NCBI RefSeq assembly: GCF_014647515.1
Contig: NZ_BMPI01000039.1
Location: 5,351 to 69,350, forward strand
Origin: Dactylosporangium sucinum
Lineage (GTDB): Bacteria; Actinomycetota; Actinomycetes; Mycobacteriales; Micromonosporaceae
Reading direction: 5' to 3'
DNA: 64,000 nt
Part shown: in pieces, positions 32,164 to 40,790 of the stretch
Numbering within the stretch: the stretch's first letter is position 1
Layout of the letters: every line of letters begins with the position of its first letter
Translations under genes and position numbers: made by a program
The notes under the pieces: generated by a model
The model's input: the letters and a program-made list of their open reading frames with translations, nothing else
Told to the model about the DNA's origin: nothing
Database searches by the model: none

Positions 32164-34191
32164 GTGCGATGGGACAACCTGAAGGCGACTGGCGGTCCCG
32201 GCACCGGTGACGCCGGGCAGTCGCGAGTGCTGCCACTCGCGCTGCCCGGGGCCGTCGCCCGCACCTTCGACACGCCCGAGTTCCGGGGCGTCACGTTCTA
32301 CGAGGTGCGCGCAAAGTCGCTCGTCAACCGCGTGCCGGGCACCTCACGGGTGCCGTTCGAATGGACGATCAACCCCTATCGGGGCTGCTCACACGCGTGT
32401 GTCTACTGCCTGACCGGCGACACCGCCATCCTCATGGCCGACGGGACGACCCGCCCGCTGGCCGGCCTCGCCGTCGGCGACGAGATCGTGGGCACGGTGC
32501 GCGACGGGCGGCTCCGGCGATACGTGACGACGAAGGTCCTGGCCCACTGGTCGACCCTCAAGCCGGCCCATCGCGTGACGCTCGCCGACGGCACCACCCT
32601 GATCGCCTCGGGCGACCACCGGTTCCTGTCCGACCGTGGCTGGAAGCACGTGACCGGCGCGCGGCACGGGCGCAGCCGCCGCCCGCACCTCACGACCGCC
32701 AACCGTCTCACCGGCCTCGGGAGGCTGCCGGAGCGGCCGGTGGAGGACGAGGACTATCGGCGGGGGTATCTCTGCGGCTTCGTCAACGGCGACGGCCACG
32801 TCGGGCCGGTCGCCGCCGCCGCGCTGCGCCGCGCCCGGGCCTACGCGGCGGCCTGCGGGGGGCTGCACGCGATGGCCACCGGCGACCGCGACCACCGGGA
32901 GTTCGCCGGGGCCAGCGTGCGCGACGCCAGCGTGGTGCTGGAGTGGCCCGAGGCGCCGGCCCGGCGGTGGCGCCAGGGGTTCGTGGCCGGGCTGTTCGAC
33001 GCGGCCGGCGGGCTGGTTGACGGCCTGCCCCGTTTCCACTCGGTCGACAAGGTGGTCGTCGACTGGCTGGTGGAGTGCCTGGCCGTGCTCGGCTTCGCCT
33101 GCGTGACCGACGACGTGGGGATGGGCGGCGTGCGGGTGCTCGGCGGCACGCGGGAGCGGGTCCGGTTCGGCCTGCTGTTCGCGCCGGCCACCCCGACCGG
33201 CACGGCGATCGGCGACCTGGTGCGCGGCGACGAGTCGCTGCGGGTCACCGCCATCGAGCCGCTGGGCGTCGAGGTGCCGATGTTCGACATCACGACCGGC
33301 ACCGGCGACTTCATCGCCAACGGCGTGGTGAGCCACAACTGCTTCGCCCGGCGGACCCACACCTACCTCGACCTCGACGCCGGCCACGACTTCGACTCGC
33401 AGATCGTGGTCAAGGTCAACGCGGGCGAGGTGCTGCGCCGGGAGCTGTCCTCGAAGAGCTGGCCCGGTGCCCACCTGGCGATGGGCACCAACGTCGACTG
33501 CTACCAGCGGGCCGAGGGGCGCTACCGGCTGATGCGCGACATCCTGGCCGCCCTGCGCGACCACGCCAACCCGTTCTCGATCCTCACCAAGGGCACCCTG
33601 ATCGCCCGCGACCTCGACCTGCTCAAGCAGGCCGCCGAGGTGACGAGCGTGAGCGTGTCGATGTCGATCGGGTTCCTCGACGAGGCGCTCTGGCGCTCGG
33701 TCGAGCCGGGCACGCCCAGCCCGCGGCGGCGGCTCGACGTCGTGCGGCGCTTCACCGACGAGGGGTTCCGCGTCGGCGTCCTGATGGCGCCGATCCTGCC
33801 CGGCCTGACCGACACCCAGGAGTCGATCGACGCCACGGTCGCCGAGCTGGCGGCGGCGGGCGCGGCCTCCATCGTGCCGATCACGCTGCACCTGCGGCCG
33901 GGGGCCCGGGAGTGGTATCAGGGCTGGCTCGCCCGCGAGCATCCGCAGCTGGTGCCGCGCTATCGCGAGCTGTATGGGGACGGGTTCTACGCCGGCCGGG
34001 AGTATCAGCGGGAGGTGTCGGCGCGCGTCCGCATGGCGTCGCGCCGGCACGGGCTGCAGAGCGGCGACACCGGGACCACCCGCATGCCGTCCACGGGCTC
34101 GCCGGAGGGCTTCGGTGTGCCCGAAGGCGCCGCGCGATCCAAGCGTGTCAAGCCCGGGGGCCCCGACGTGGAGCAGTTGTCGCTGCTGTGA
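32164..34191 (+). CDS. intein-containing Rv2578c-family radical SAM protein
   Basis: 675 residues. Residues 1-81 and 393-675 are the two exteins of an SPL-related radical SAM protein of the Rv2578c family; joined they give about 364 residues, close to the 340 of Rv2578c. Residues 82-392 are an intein. Splicing at Cys82 and Asn392/Cys393 restores 'CSHACVYCF', the CX3CX2C motif for the 4Fe-4S cluster. Before splicing the motif cannot form. The C-terminal extein has 'GTNVDCYQRAEGRYRL' and a proline/serine tail. The GTG has no ribosome-binding site and appears leaderless. The exact reaction of the family is unknown. Confidence 0.92.
   Translation: MRWDNLKATGGPGTGDAGQSRVLPLALPGAVARTFDTPEFRGVTFYEVRAKSLVNRVPGTSRVPFEWTINPYRGCSHACVYCLTGDTAILMADGTTRPLAGLAVGDEIVGTVRDGRLRRYVTTKVLAHWSTLKPAHRVTLADGTTLIASGDHRFLSDRGWKHVTGARHGRSRRPHLTTANRLTGLGRLPERPVEDEDYRRGYLCGFVNGDGHVGPVAAAALRRARAYAAACGGLHAMATGDRDHREFAGASVRDASVVLEWPEAPARRWRQGFVAGLFDAAGGLVDGLPRFHSVDKVVVDWLVECLAVLGFACVTDDVGMGGVRVLGGTRERVRFGLLFAPATPTGTAIGDLVRGDESLRVTAIEPLGVEVPMFDITTGTGDFIANGVVSHNCFARRTHTYLDLDAGHDFDSQIVVKVNAGEVLRRELSSKSWPGAHLAMGTNVDCYQRAEGRYRLMRDILAALRDHANPFSILTKGTLIARDLDLLKQAAEVTSVSVSMSIGFLDEALWRSVEPGTPSPRRRLDVVRRFTDEGFRVGVLMAPILPGLTDTQESIDATVAELAAAGAASIVPITLHLRPGAREWYQGWLAREHPQLVPRYRELYGDGFYAGREYQREVSARVRMASRRHGLQSGDTGTTRMPSTGSPEGFGVPEGAARSKRVKPGGPDVEQLSLL
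32407..33339 (+). other. intein with degenerate LAGLIDADG endonuclease
   Basis: 311 residues (82-392 of the precursor). Splicing blocks: Cys1 followed by 'LTGDTAILMADGTTRPLAGL' (block A), 'IASGDHRFL' (block B), 'VEVPMFDITTGTGDFIANG' (block F) and 'VVSHN' then Cys+1 (block G). Two LAGLIDADG motifs are visible: 'GYLCGFVNGDG' (about 201-211, acid kept at 210) and 'GFVAGLFDAAGG' (272-283), where residue 281, normally the catalytic Asp, is Ala. Splicing looks intact, but homing cleavage probably is not. Confidence 0.88.
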
Positions 34192-34269
34192 GCAAGGTGA
34201 GCCGGGTTACTGGGAATCCGCAGTCTTTCGGTCAGCTAACGGTCAGGTTTGTTGGCTAGGGTCGGGCGC

Positions 34270-34980
34270 ATGGGGGGACGTGCCGGCGACTATCTGGTGC
34301 TCGTTGGGCCGCCGGTGGCCGTCGGGGCAGCCGTCGGGGTGGTCGTGCTGGCCGACGAGCCCGAGGCGTTCCTGCCGCTCATGATCGTGCTGCAGCCGTT
34401 GACGACCCTCGGGATCGTCATCGGGCTGGTGGAGCTCACCCGGACGAACCGGGGACCGTCCACGTTCCGGCTGGCGGCGCATGACGGGGTGGTGGCCTTC
34501 GCCGTGCTGCCCAACTTCCGGCGGCAGTGCCTGTTCAACGGGCTGCTGAGCGCCGCGCTCGTGCTGATGGCCAGCACCGGGCTGCGGGTGCCGGGCCGGA
34601 TCGTTCCGATCATGGCCTGGGCCATCCTGTTGCTCAACGCGACCGCCATGCTCCTGCTGGTGCACCGGATGCTCCGCAGCGGGCCGCTGCTGCTGACGGC
34701 CGACGGGATCGCCATCGACGGCGGGCGCACGTTCGTGCCGTGGCCGGCGCTGGCGCCGGGCCCGGACCGTCCGCTGTGGACGCTCGCGCACCCCGACCTG
34801 GTGCGGGGGCGGCGGATCCGTCAGTTACAGCCCGGCCAGACGGTGCCGCTCGACGTGTCGCTGTGGTTCCTGTCGCTGTCGATCTACGACTACGTCAGCC
34901 ATCCCGAGCATCGGGCGGCCATCGGCACGCCCGAGGAGCTCGACCGCCTCCGCGGCACGCTGGCCACGCGAGCCGCCTAG
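34270..34980 (+). CDS. four-helix membrane protein of unknown function
   Basis: 236 residues with four membrane segments (about 10-30, 38-58, 88-106, 112-138) and a soluble C-terminus of about 95 residues with 'WALAP'-type low-complexity and a 'PWPALAPGPDRPLWTLAHPD' stretch. ATG at 34270 lies about 8 bases after TAGGGT, a possible -10, so the message may be leaderless. I recognise no family. Confidence 0.62.
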   Translation: MGGRAGDYLVLVGPPVAVGAAVGVVVLADEPEAFLPLMIVLQPLTTLGIVIGLVELTRTNRGPSTFRLAAHDGVVAFAVLPNFRRQCLFNGLLSAALVLMASTGLRVPGRIVPIMAWAILLLNATAMLLLVHRMLRSGPLLLTADGIAIDGGRTFVPWPALAPGPDRPLWTLAHPDLVRGRRIRQLQPGQTVPLDVSLWFLSLSIYDYVSHPEHRAAIGTPEELDRLRGTLATRAA

Positions 34981-35035
34981 GCCGTCACCCCGGGAGTCAC
35001 TCGGGGCTCGCCCGGCCGGCGGGCACCCTGGAGCC

Positions 35036-35530
35036 ATGGGGCGGGTGGCCCGGCGCGGGCTGGTGGTGCTGGTCGTGGCCACGCTCGTGTACTACCTGGT
35101 GCCGTTGACCACGATCCGGGCCGCCGACGAGTGGATCCGGGGTGCCGTGACGCTGATCGGGGTGGCCGTGCTCTGCGTGCTGTTCGCCCGGCAGCTGCGC
35201 CGGCAGGTGCGGGCCGGGTCGCGCGACGACGTGCGGGTCGAGAGCCTCGTGCTGCTGATGGTGCTCGCCGTGTTCGGGTTCTCGCTCGCGTACTTCGTCG
35301 TCTCCGCCGACCCGCGCCAGTTCGTCGGCCTGGAGACGCGCACGGATGCGCTGTACTTCACACTCTCCACGCTCGCGACCGTCGGCTACGGCGACGTGCA
35401 CGCCGCCGGGCAGGCCGCGCGCGTGCTCGTGATCTGCCAGATCGTGTTCAACCTGCTGTTCATCGGGACGGCCGTCACGGTCGTGAGCGCGTCGGTGAGG
35501 GGCCGGCTGCGCGACGAGCACCGGGCCTAG
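35036..35530 (+). CDS. two-pore-helix-type potassium channel protein
   Basis: 164 residues. The selectivity filter 'TVGYGD' is at residues 115-120, between a pore helix and the last membrane segment. Two more hydrophobic segments precede (about 8-26 and 35-52), with a third at about 67-88, giving four in all. A basic cytoplasmic tail ends the protein; there is no RCK domain. ATG at 35036. It is a K+-selective ion channel of the bacterial KcsA/MthK-like pore type. Confidence 0.88.
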   Translation: MGRVARRGLVVLVVATLVYYLVPLTTIRAADEWIRGAVTLIGVAVLCVLFARQLRRQVRAGSRDDVRVESLVLLMVLAVFGFSLAYFVVSADPRQFVGLETRTDALYFTLSTLATVGYGDVHAAGQAARVLVICQIVFNLLFIGTAVTVVSASVRGRLRDEHRA

Positions 35531-35556
35531 CCGGCCGGCGAGCTACCGTTGCGTCC

Positions 35557-35970
35557 ATGCGCAGCGCGGAGCAGATCCTGCGGGAAGCCACCACGATCGC
35601 GGTCGTCGGGGCCTCGCGGAGCCGCATGAAGACGGCCCATTCGGTGCCCCTGGCGATCCAGCGTCACGGATGGCGCATCATCCCGGTGAATCCGTTCGCG
35701 GACGAGATCTTCGGCGTGCGGGCATACCGGACGCTCGCCGACATCCCCGAGCCGGTCGACCTGGTCAACGTGTTCCGGCCGTCGGCCGACGCCGCCCAGG
35801 TGGTCAAGGACGCGCTCGCGATCGGCGCTCCCGCGATCTGGCTGCAGCAGGACATCGTCTCCCCCGAGGGCCGGGCGCTGGCCGAGGCCGCCGGGGTCGA
35901 CTACGTCGAGGACGCGTGCATCGCCGTGATCCGGGCCGTCCACGCGATTACCGGACCCCGTAGTCCTTGA
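35557..35970 (+). CDS. CoA-binding protein (YccU-like)
   Basis: 137 residues, a single CoA_binding Rossmann domain: 'TIAVVGASRSRMKTAHSVP', 'IPVNPFADEIFGVRAYRTLADIP', 'VNVFRPSADAAQVV' and 'WLQQDIVSPEG'. No attached ligase domain. It binds CoA or nucleotides; the role is unknown. Its 3' end overlaps the convergent acyl-CoA dehydrogenase by 23 bases. Confidence 0.9.
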   Translation: MRSAEQILREATTIAVVGASRSRMKTAHSVPLAIQRHGWRIIPVNPFADEIFGVRAYRTLADIPEPVDLVNVFRPSADAAQVVKDALAIGAPAIWLQQDIVSPEGRALAEAAGVDYVEDACIAVIRAVHAITGPRSP

Positions 35971-37153
35971 GCAGCCCCCGGCTGATGATCGTCTTCTGGA
36001 TCTCGCTCGTGCCCTCGCCGATGAGCAGGAACGGGGCCTCGCGCATCAGCCGCTCGATCTCGTACTCCTTGGAGTAGCCGTAGCCGCCGTGGATCCGGAA
36101 CGACTCCTGGACCACCTCGGCGCAGTACTCGCTGGCCAGCAGCTTCGCCATGCCCGCCTCGACGTCGTTGCGCCGGCCGGAGTCCTTCAGGCGGGCGGCG
36201 TTGACCATCAGGCCGTGGGCGGCCTCGATCTTCGTCGCCATCTCGGCCAGCTTGAACGCGATCGCCTGGTGCTTGACCAGCGGCGCGCCGAACGTCTGCC
36301 GCTGCTGCGCGTACGCGATCGCCAGCTCGAACGCGCGGATCGAGATCCCGCAGGCGCGCGCGGCGACGTTGACCCGGCCGACCTCGATGCCGTCCATCAT
36401 CTGGTAGAAGCCGCGACCCGCCTGGTCCGGTCCGCCCAGGATCGCGCTCGCCGGCACCCGCACGCCGTCGAGGACCATCTCGGTGGTCTCGACGCCCTTG
36501 TACCCCATCTTCTCGATCTTCCCGGGGATGGTCAGGCCGGGCAGCAGCTCGTTCTCGCCGAAGCCGGGCGCCTTCTCCAGCAGGAACGTCGTCATGTTCC
36601 CGTACACCGACCCGGCGCCGAGGTCGGTCTTCACCAGCGTGGCCACGACGGTCGAGTACGCGCCGTTCGTCAGCCACATCTTCTGCCCGTTGATCACGTA
36701 GTCGGCGCCGTCGGGCACGGCCTTGGTGCGGATCGCGGCGACGTCGGAGCCGCAGCCCGGCTCGGACATCGAGAACGCGCCGCGCACCTCGCCGGCGGCC
36801 ATCCGCGGCAGGAGGCGCTCGCGCTGCTCGGGCGAGCCGTGCTGGGAGACCAGGTAGGCGACGATGAAGTGGGTGTTGACGATGCCGGAGATCGACATCC
36901 AGCCGCGGGAGAGCTCCTCCACGACCAGGGCGTAGGTCAGCAGCGACTCGCCGAGGCCGCCGAACTGCTCGGGGATGGTCAGCCCGAACAGTCCCATTTC
37001 GCGCATGCCGGCGACGATGTCGGCTGGGTAGACGTCGTCGTGCTCGAGCCGCTGCGCGTGGGGGATGATCTCCTTGTCCACGAACTCCCGCACGGTCTCC
37101 AGGATCGACTGCTGCACGTCGGTCAGGCCTGGTGTCTGGGCAAGGCGGGCCAT
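35948..37153 (-). CDS. acyl-CoA dehydrogenase
   Basis: 401 residues. FAD enzyme with the N-terminal helical domain ('FVDKEIIPHAQRLEHDDVYP'), 'FSMSEPGCGSDVAAI' (usual T-E-P-G-[AS]-G-S-D, here with Cys) and the C-terminal catalytic Glu in 'LLIGEGTSEIQ'. It oxidises a short- or branched-chain acyl-CoA to enoyl-CoA. ATG at 37153 with a GGAGG-type site. It could work with the downstream SDR and CitE-like genes, all on the minus strand, in acyl-CoA catabolism. Confidence 0.93.
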   Translation of the reverse strand: MARLAQTPGLTDVQQSILETVREFVDKEIIPHAQRLEHDDVYPADIVAGMREMGLFGLTIPEQFGGLGESLLTYALVVEELSRGWMSISGIVNTHFIVAYLVSQHGSPEQRERLLPRMAAGEVRGAFSMSEPGCGSDVAAIRTKAVPDGADYVINGQKMWLTNGAYSTVVATLVKTDLGAGSVYGNMTTFLLEKAPGFGENELLPGLTIPGKIEKMGYKGVETTEMVLDGVRVPASAILGGPDQAGRGFYQMMDGIEVGRVNVAARACGISIRAFELAIAYAQQRQTFGAPLVKHQAIAFKLAEMATKIEAAHGLMVNAARLKDSGRRNDVEAGMAKLLASEYCAEVVQESFRIHGGYGYSKEYEIERLMREAPFLLIGEGTSEIQKTIISRGLLKDYGVR

Positions 37154-37269
37154 CTGGTCGACCTCCGTTGGTCAGCACAAGTTACCGGCGGGTACGCAGG
37201 CAGTATCGCGTCCGCACCGTGACCCGGCCAATGTGAGCGGCCCACATCCACCTGTGAAATTCTTCTCCG

Positions 37270-37494
37270 GTGAACGAGGACCAGCGGATTCCCGGCGTCA
37301 ACACGATGGCGATCGCGGCCCTGGTATTCGCCGTGCTGCTCCCGCCGTTCGGCATCATCATGGGCCACATCGCGCGGGCCCAGATCAAGCGGACGGGCGA
37401 GGGCGGCCGCTGGCTGGCATTGACCGCCCTGATCGTCGGCTACACCCTGCTGGCCTGCCTGTGCGGCATCCCGATCGTGGTGCTGGGTGTTTAG
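37270..37494 (+). CDS. DUF4190 small membrane protein
   Basis: 74 residues with two membrane helices and the motif 'GIIMGHIARAQIKRTGEGGRW', the DUF4190 hallmark. GTG at 37270. Its stop TAG shares TTAG with the stop of the convergent SDR gene. Function unknown. Confidence 0.82.
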   Translation: MNEDQRIPGVNTMAIAALVFAVLLPPFGIIMGHIARAQIKRTGEGGRWLALTALIVGYTLLACLCGIPIVVLGV

Positions 37495-38402
37495 CGGTAC
37501 TGCGCCTCGCGGACGCTGTTGCCGCCGTCCACGACGAGCATCTGGCCGGTGATGTAGGACGCGCCGGGCGAGCACAGGAACGCGATCGTCGCCGCCACCT
37601 CCTCCGGCGTGCCCGGCCGGCCCATCGGGGTGCCGAAGCCCTGCTTGAGCTCGACCAGCGTCGACGCTCCCGTGTGGATGATGCCGGGGGCGACCGCGTT
37701 CACCGTGATGCCGTCGGCGACCAGTTCCATAGCCAGGGCCCGGGTCAGGCCCACGACCCCCGCCTTGGCGGCCGCGTAGCCGGCCTCGGCCGGCAGGGCG
37801 TTCACCGGGCCGGCCGTGGCCGCCAGGTTCACGATGCGGCCCCAGCCGTGCTCGGCCATGCCGCCGACGAACGCGCGGCTGACCAGGAACGCCGTGGTGA
37901 GGTTGCGGTCGATCTCGGCACGCCACTCCTCATAGGTGAGCTGCGCGACCGGGCGGAGCACCTCCGGGCTGGCCTTGCTGGCCAGGCCGGCGTTGTTGAC
38001 CAGGATGTCGACGGCGCCGAGCTGGTCGCTGATCGCGTCGGCCAGGGCGCCGACCTCGGCCTCGACGGTGAGGTCGGCGACGAAGCCGATCACGCCCAGC
38101 TCGCTCGCGCGGTCGTGGATGCGCCGCGTGGTCGAGACGATCGCGACCGCCGCGCCCATCGCCTTCAGGCGGCGGGCGGTGGCGTAGCCGATGCCGTCGG
38201 GGCTGCCGGCGCCGGTCACCAGGGCCACCCGGCCGTCGAGGCGTTCGGCGGCCGTCGCCGACTCGTCGTCCGCGGGATCTTCGGCGAGCTCGGGTCCGTT
38301 GGAGGGGACGGCGCGCAGCGTGCGCCGCGCGGAGGACGGGCGGCTCACATCGCGCCGGCCGCTCTTGCCGGCGGGTCCGCTGGAGCGAAGGTCGGGTGCC
38401 AT
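37491..38402 (-). CDS. SDR oxidoreductase (FabG-like)
   Basis: 303 residues. A disordered basic N-terminal tail of about 50 residues precedes a complete SDR: 'VALVTGAGSPDGIGYATARRL', 'NNAG', the Ser site around 'IVNLAATAG' and the catalytic 'YAAAK'. The C-terminus 'YITGQMLVVDGGNSV' is typical of FabG-type enzymes. The tail is unusual; a shorter product starting at the SDR domain is possible. It lies upstream of nothing on the minus strand but follows the CitE-like gene by 53 bases, so they may be co-transcribed. Confidence 0.88.
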   Translation of the reverse strand: MAPDLRSSGPAGKSGRRDVSRPSSARRTLRAVPSNGPELAEDPADDESATAAERLDGRVALVTGAGSPDGIGYATARRLKAMGAAVAIVSTTRRIHDRASELGVIGFVADLTVEAEVGALADAISDQLGAVDILVNNAGLASKASPEVLRPVAQLTYEEWRAEIDRNLTTAFLVSRAFVGGMAEHGWGRIVNLAATAGPVNALPAEAGYAAAKAGVVGLTRALAMELVADGITVNAVAPGIIHTGASTLVELKQGFGTPMGRPGTPEEVAATIAFLCSPGASYITGQMLVVDGGNSVREAQYR

Positions 38403-38455
38403 AGGGCAAATCCTGCCTTCCGGATCCGCCACCGGGCAATGCGACGCGCGTTTTC

Positions 38456-39409
38456 TCAGGCCGGCGGGGTGAACGAGGTGGTACGCGACATGCCCGCGGC
38501 CCGGCCTTTCGCCGAGATGACCAGCGCCATCTTGCGGGAGGCCTCGTCGATCATCTCGTCGCCGAGCATGACCGCGCCGAGCTTCCCGCCGGCCTCGGAC
38601 GTGTAGTAGTCGTACGCGTCGAGGATGAGCTCGGCGTGATCGTAGTCCGCCTGGGCCGGGCTGTAGACCTCGTTCGCGGCGTCGATCTGGCCCGGGTGCA
38701 GCACCCACTTGCCGTCGAAGCCGAGGGCGGCGCTGCGCTTGGCGACCTCGCGGAACGCCTCGACGTCGCGGATCTGCAGGAACGGGCCGTCGATCGCCTG
38801 CAGGTCGTGCATGCGGGCGGCCATCAGGATGCGCATGAGGATGTAGTGGTACGGGTCGCCGGGGTAGTCGGGGATCAGCGCGCCGACGACGAGCGACTTC
38901 ATGTTGATCGAGGCCATGAAGTCGGCCGGGCCGAAGATGATCGTCTCGACGCGCGGCGAGGCGCCGGCGATCGCGTCGACGTTGACCAGGCCGGCGGCGT
39001 TCTCGATCTGCGCCTCGATGCCGATCTTCCCGGCGGGCAGCCCGATCGTCTTCTCGATCTGGGTCAGCGTCAGGTCGAGCCACTGGACCTGCGCGGCCGA
39101 CTGCACCTTCGGCAGCATGATGCAGTCGAGGTGCTCGCCGGCGCCCTCGACGACCTCGATGACGTCGCGGTACGTCCACGGGGTGGTGAGGTCGTTGACC
39201 CGCACCACGCGGGTCTTGCCGCCCCAGTCGCCATCGTTGAGCGCCGCCACGATGTTCTTGCGCGCCTCCGGCTTGGCCAGCGGCGCGACCGCGTCCTCCA
39301 GGTCGAGGAAGACCTGGTCGGCGGGCAGGCCCTGGGCCTTGTCGAGCATCTTCACGCTCGACCCGGGAACGGCGAGGCACGAGCGGCGCGGGCGACCGAG
39401 AGCGGCCAT
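38456..39409 (-). CDS. HpcH/HpaI-aldolase-family CoA ester lyase (CitE-like)
   Basis: 317 residues, a TIM-barrel lyase: 'SCLAVPGSSVKMLDKAQGL', 'VFLDLEDAVAP' (metal-binding Asp/Glu), 'CIMLPKVQSA' and 'IEAQIENAAGL'. It is similar to malyl-CoA/beta-methylmalyl-CoA lyases and (3S)-malyl-CoA thioesterase. AAGGAG lies 7 bases before the ATG at 39409. The exact substrate is not resolved. It lies upstream of the SDR and acyl-CoA dehydrogenase genes. Confidence 0.9.
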   Translation of the reverse strand: MAALGRPRRSCLAVPGSSVKMLDKAQGLPADQVFLDLEDAVAPLAKPEARKNIVAALNDGDWGGKTRVVRVNDLTTPWTYRDVIEVVEGAGEHLDCIMLPKVQSAAQVQWLDLTLTQIEKTIGLPAGKIGIEAQIENAAGLVNVDAIAGASPRVETIIFGPADFMASINMKSLVVGALIPDYPGDPYHYILMRILMAARMHDLQAIDGPFLQIRDVEAFREVAKRSAALGFDGKWVLHPGQIDAANEVYSPAQADYDHAELILDAYDYYTSEAGGKLGAVMLGDEMIDEASRKMALVISAKGRAAGMSRTTSFTPPA

Positions 39410-39465
39410 GGAAGGGCTCCTTAGCAAGGGTTAAGGGGCGAGGTACGCCACGGTAACCTCGTCCC

Positions 39466-40311
39466 GTGAGCGCGCAGAATGCCCCTGTGGGAGATCTCAC
39501 CGGCCGTACGATCGTGGTCACCGGAGCCAGTTCAGGCATCGGTCTGGCTGCATCCGTCGAGATGGCGCGCCGCGGTGCCCACGTGGTGCTCGTCGGCCGC
39601 AACCCCGATCGTCTCACCGCCGCGGCCGCCGCGGTGCAGGATGCGACCGGCGGGAAGACTCCCCCGGCCTACCGGGCCGACTTCGCGCGCCTCGACGACG
39701 TGCACGTGCTCGTCGATCATTTGCGCCAGCGGTACCAGAGGATCGACGTCCTGGCGAACAACGCGGGCGGCGTCGTGCGGGGGCATGCCGTGACCCCCGA
39801 CGGGTTCGAGGAGACGATCCAGACCAACCACCTGGCCGGCTTCCTGCTGAGCAACCTCCTGCGCGAGCAGCTGCGCAACGGCCGCATCATCAACACGGCC
39901 TCGGGCGCCCACGCGATGGGCGCGATCGACCCCGACGACCTGCGCGGGGCCCGCCGGACGGGGCTGTGGCGGAGCTACGGCTCGGCGAAGCAGGCCAACA
40001 TCCTGTTCGCGGCCGAGGCGGCGCGGCGCTGGCCCGACATCATGTCCGCGGCGTACCACCCGGGCTGGGTCCGCAGCCGCTTCGGCACGAGCATCGGGGT
40101 CGGTTTCGCCAGCCGGATCACGCCGTTCGCCAAGACGCCGGAGCAGGGCGCCGACACGCTGGTCTGGCTGGCCGCGACCCCGGCCGTGCAGCTCACCTCG
40201 GGCGGCTACTACGTCAAGCGCAAGCTCGCCCAGCCGACCGCGGCCACGCGCGACCCGCGGCTCGCGGCCCGGCTGTGGGAGGCCAGCCTCAGCGCTGTCG
40301 GTCTCGGGTAG
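39466..40311 (+). CDS. SDR oxidoreductase
   Basis: 281 residues. 'VTGASSGIGLAASVEMARRG' at the N-terminus, 'NNAGG', Ser in 'NTASGAHA', and 'YGSAK' as the catalytic pair. It resembles retinol-dehydrogenase-like SDRs, as does the one at 15258. GTG at 39466, divergent from the CitE-like gene with a 56-bp spacer. The 3' end overlaps the convergent 40289 gene by 23 bases. Confidence 0.88.
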   Translation: MSAQNAPVGDLTGRTIVVTGASSGIGLAASVEMARRGAHVVLVGRNPDRLTAAAAAVQDATGGKTPPAYRADFARLDDVHVLVDHLRQRYQRIDVLANNAGGVVRGHAVTPDGFEETIQTNHLAGFLLSNLLREQLRNGRIINTASGAHAMGAIDPDDLRGARRTGLWRSYGSAKQANILFAAEAARRWPDIMSAAYHPGWVRSRFGTSIGVGFASRITPFAKTPEQGADTLVWLAATPAVQLTSGGYYVKRKLAQPTAATRDPRLAARLWEASLSAVGLG

Positions 40312-40777
40312 CCCCGCGCACCTTGTGCAGGCGGAACGGCCGCTTCGGCAGCCGGGTCGCCGGCGAGGGCCGGGGCGGGGCGGCCTGCGAGTCGTCGGGC
40401 ATCGGGCTGGTCTCGCCGGCCGGGGTCAGGCGGCTGACCACGCACCGCTCGGCCCACCCGGCGGCGAGGTCGGTGGCACCGTTGAGGCGCTTGCCGGCCA
40501 GCTGCGGCACGAGCTCGGCCCAGTCGTCGGCGGACGGATCGATGCGGGTCACCGTCGCCGCCCAGGTGACGATGCGCCCGCCGTGGTCGCCGCGGAGCGT
40601 GACGTCGGCCGTGGCCGCCTCGGCGAGCCCTGGGGCGGCCTGCTCGCCGGGGCCGCTCACGACCAGCAGCGAGCCGCCGAGCCAGGCGCACCACACCAGG
40701 TAGGCCGGGCCGGCGCCGGGCACCGACAGCCAGGCGACGGCGGCCTTCTTGGCGGCCTCCTCGATCAACGGCTCCAT
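40289..40777 (-). CDS. hypothetical protein next to AMMECR1
   Basis: 162 residues, no membrane segment: 'EEAAKKAAVAWLSV' start, a central domain with 'GGSLLVVSGPGEQAAPGLAEAA', and a basic proline-rich tail. Related proteins appear to be conserved in actinobacteria (recollection), perhaps with a split-barrel fold, but I cannot assign a function. ATG at 40777; an ATG at 40786 is also possible. It follows AMMECR1 by 13 bases on the same strand. Confidence 0.62.
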   Translation of the reverse strand: MEPLIEEAAKKAAVAWLSVPGAGPAYLVWCAWLGGSLLVVSGPGEQAAPGLAEAATADVTLRGDHGGRIVTWAATVTRIDPSADDWAELVPQLAGKRLNGATDLAAGWAERCVVSRLTPAGETSPMPDDSQAAPPRPSPATRLPKRPFRLHKVRGATRDRQR

Positions 40778-40790
40778 ACCCGCCATCCAA

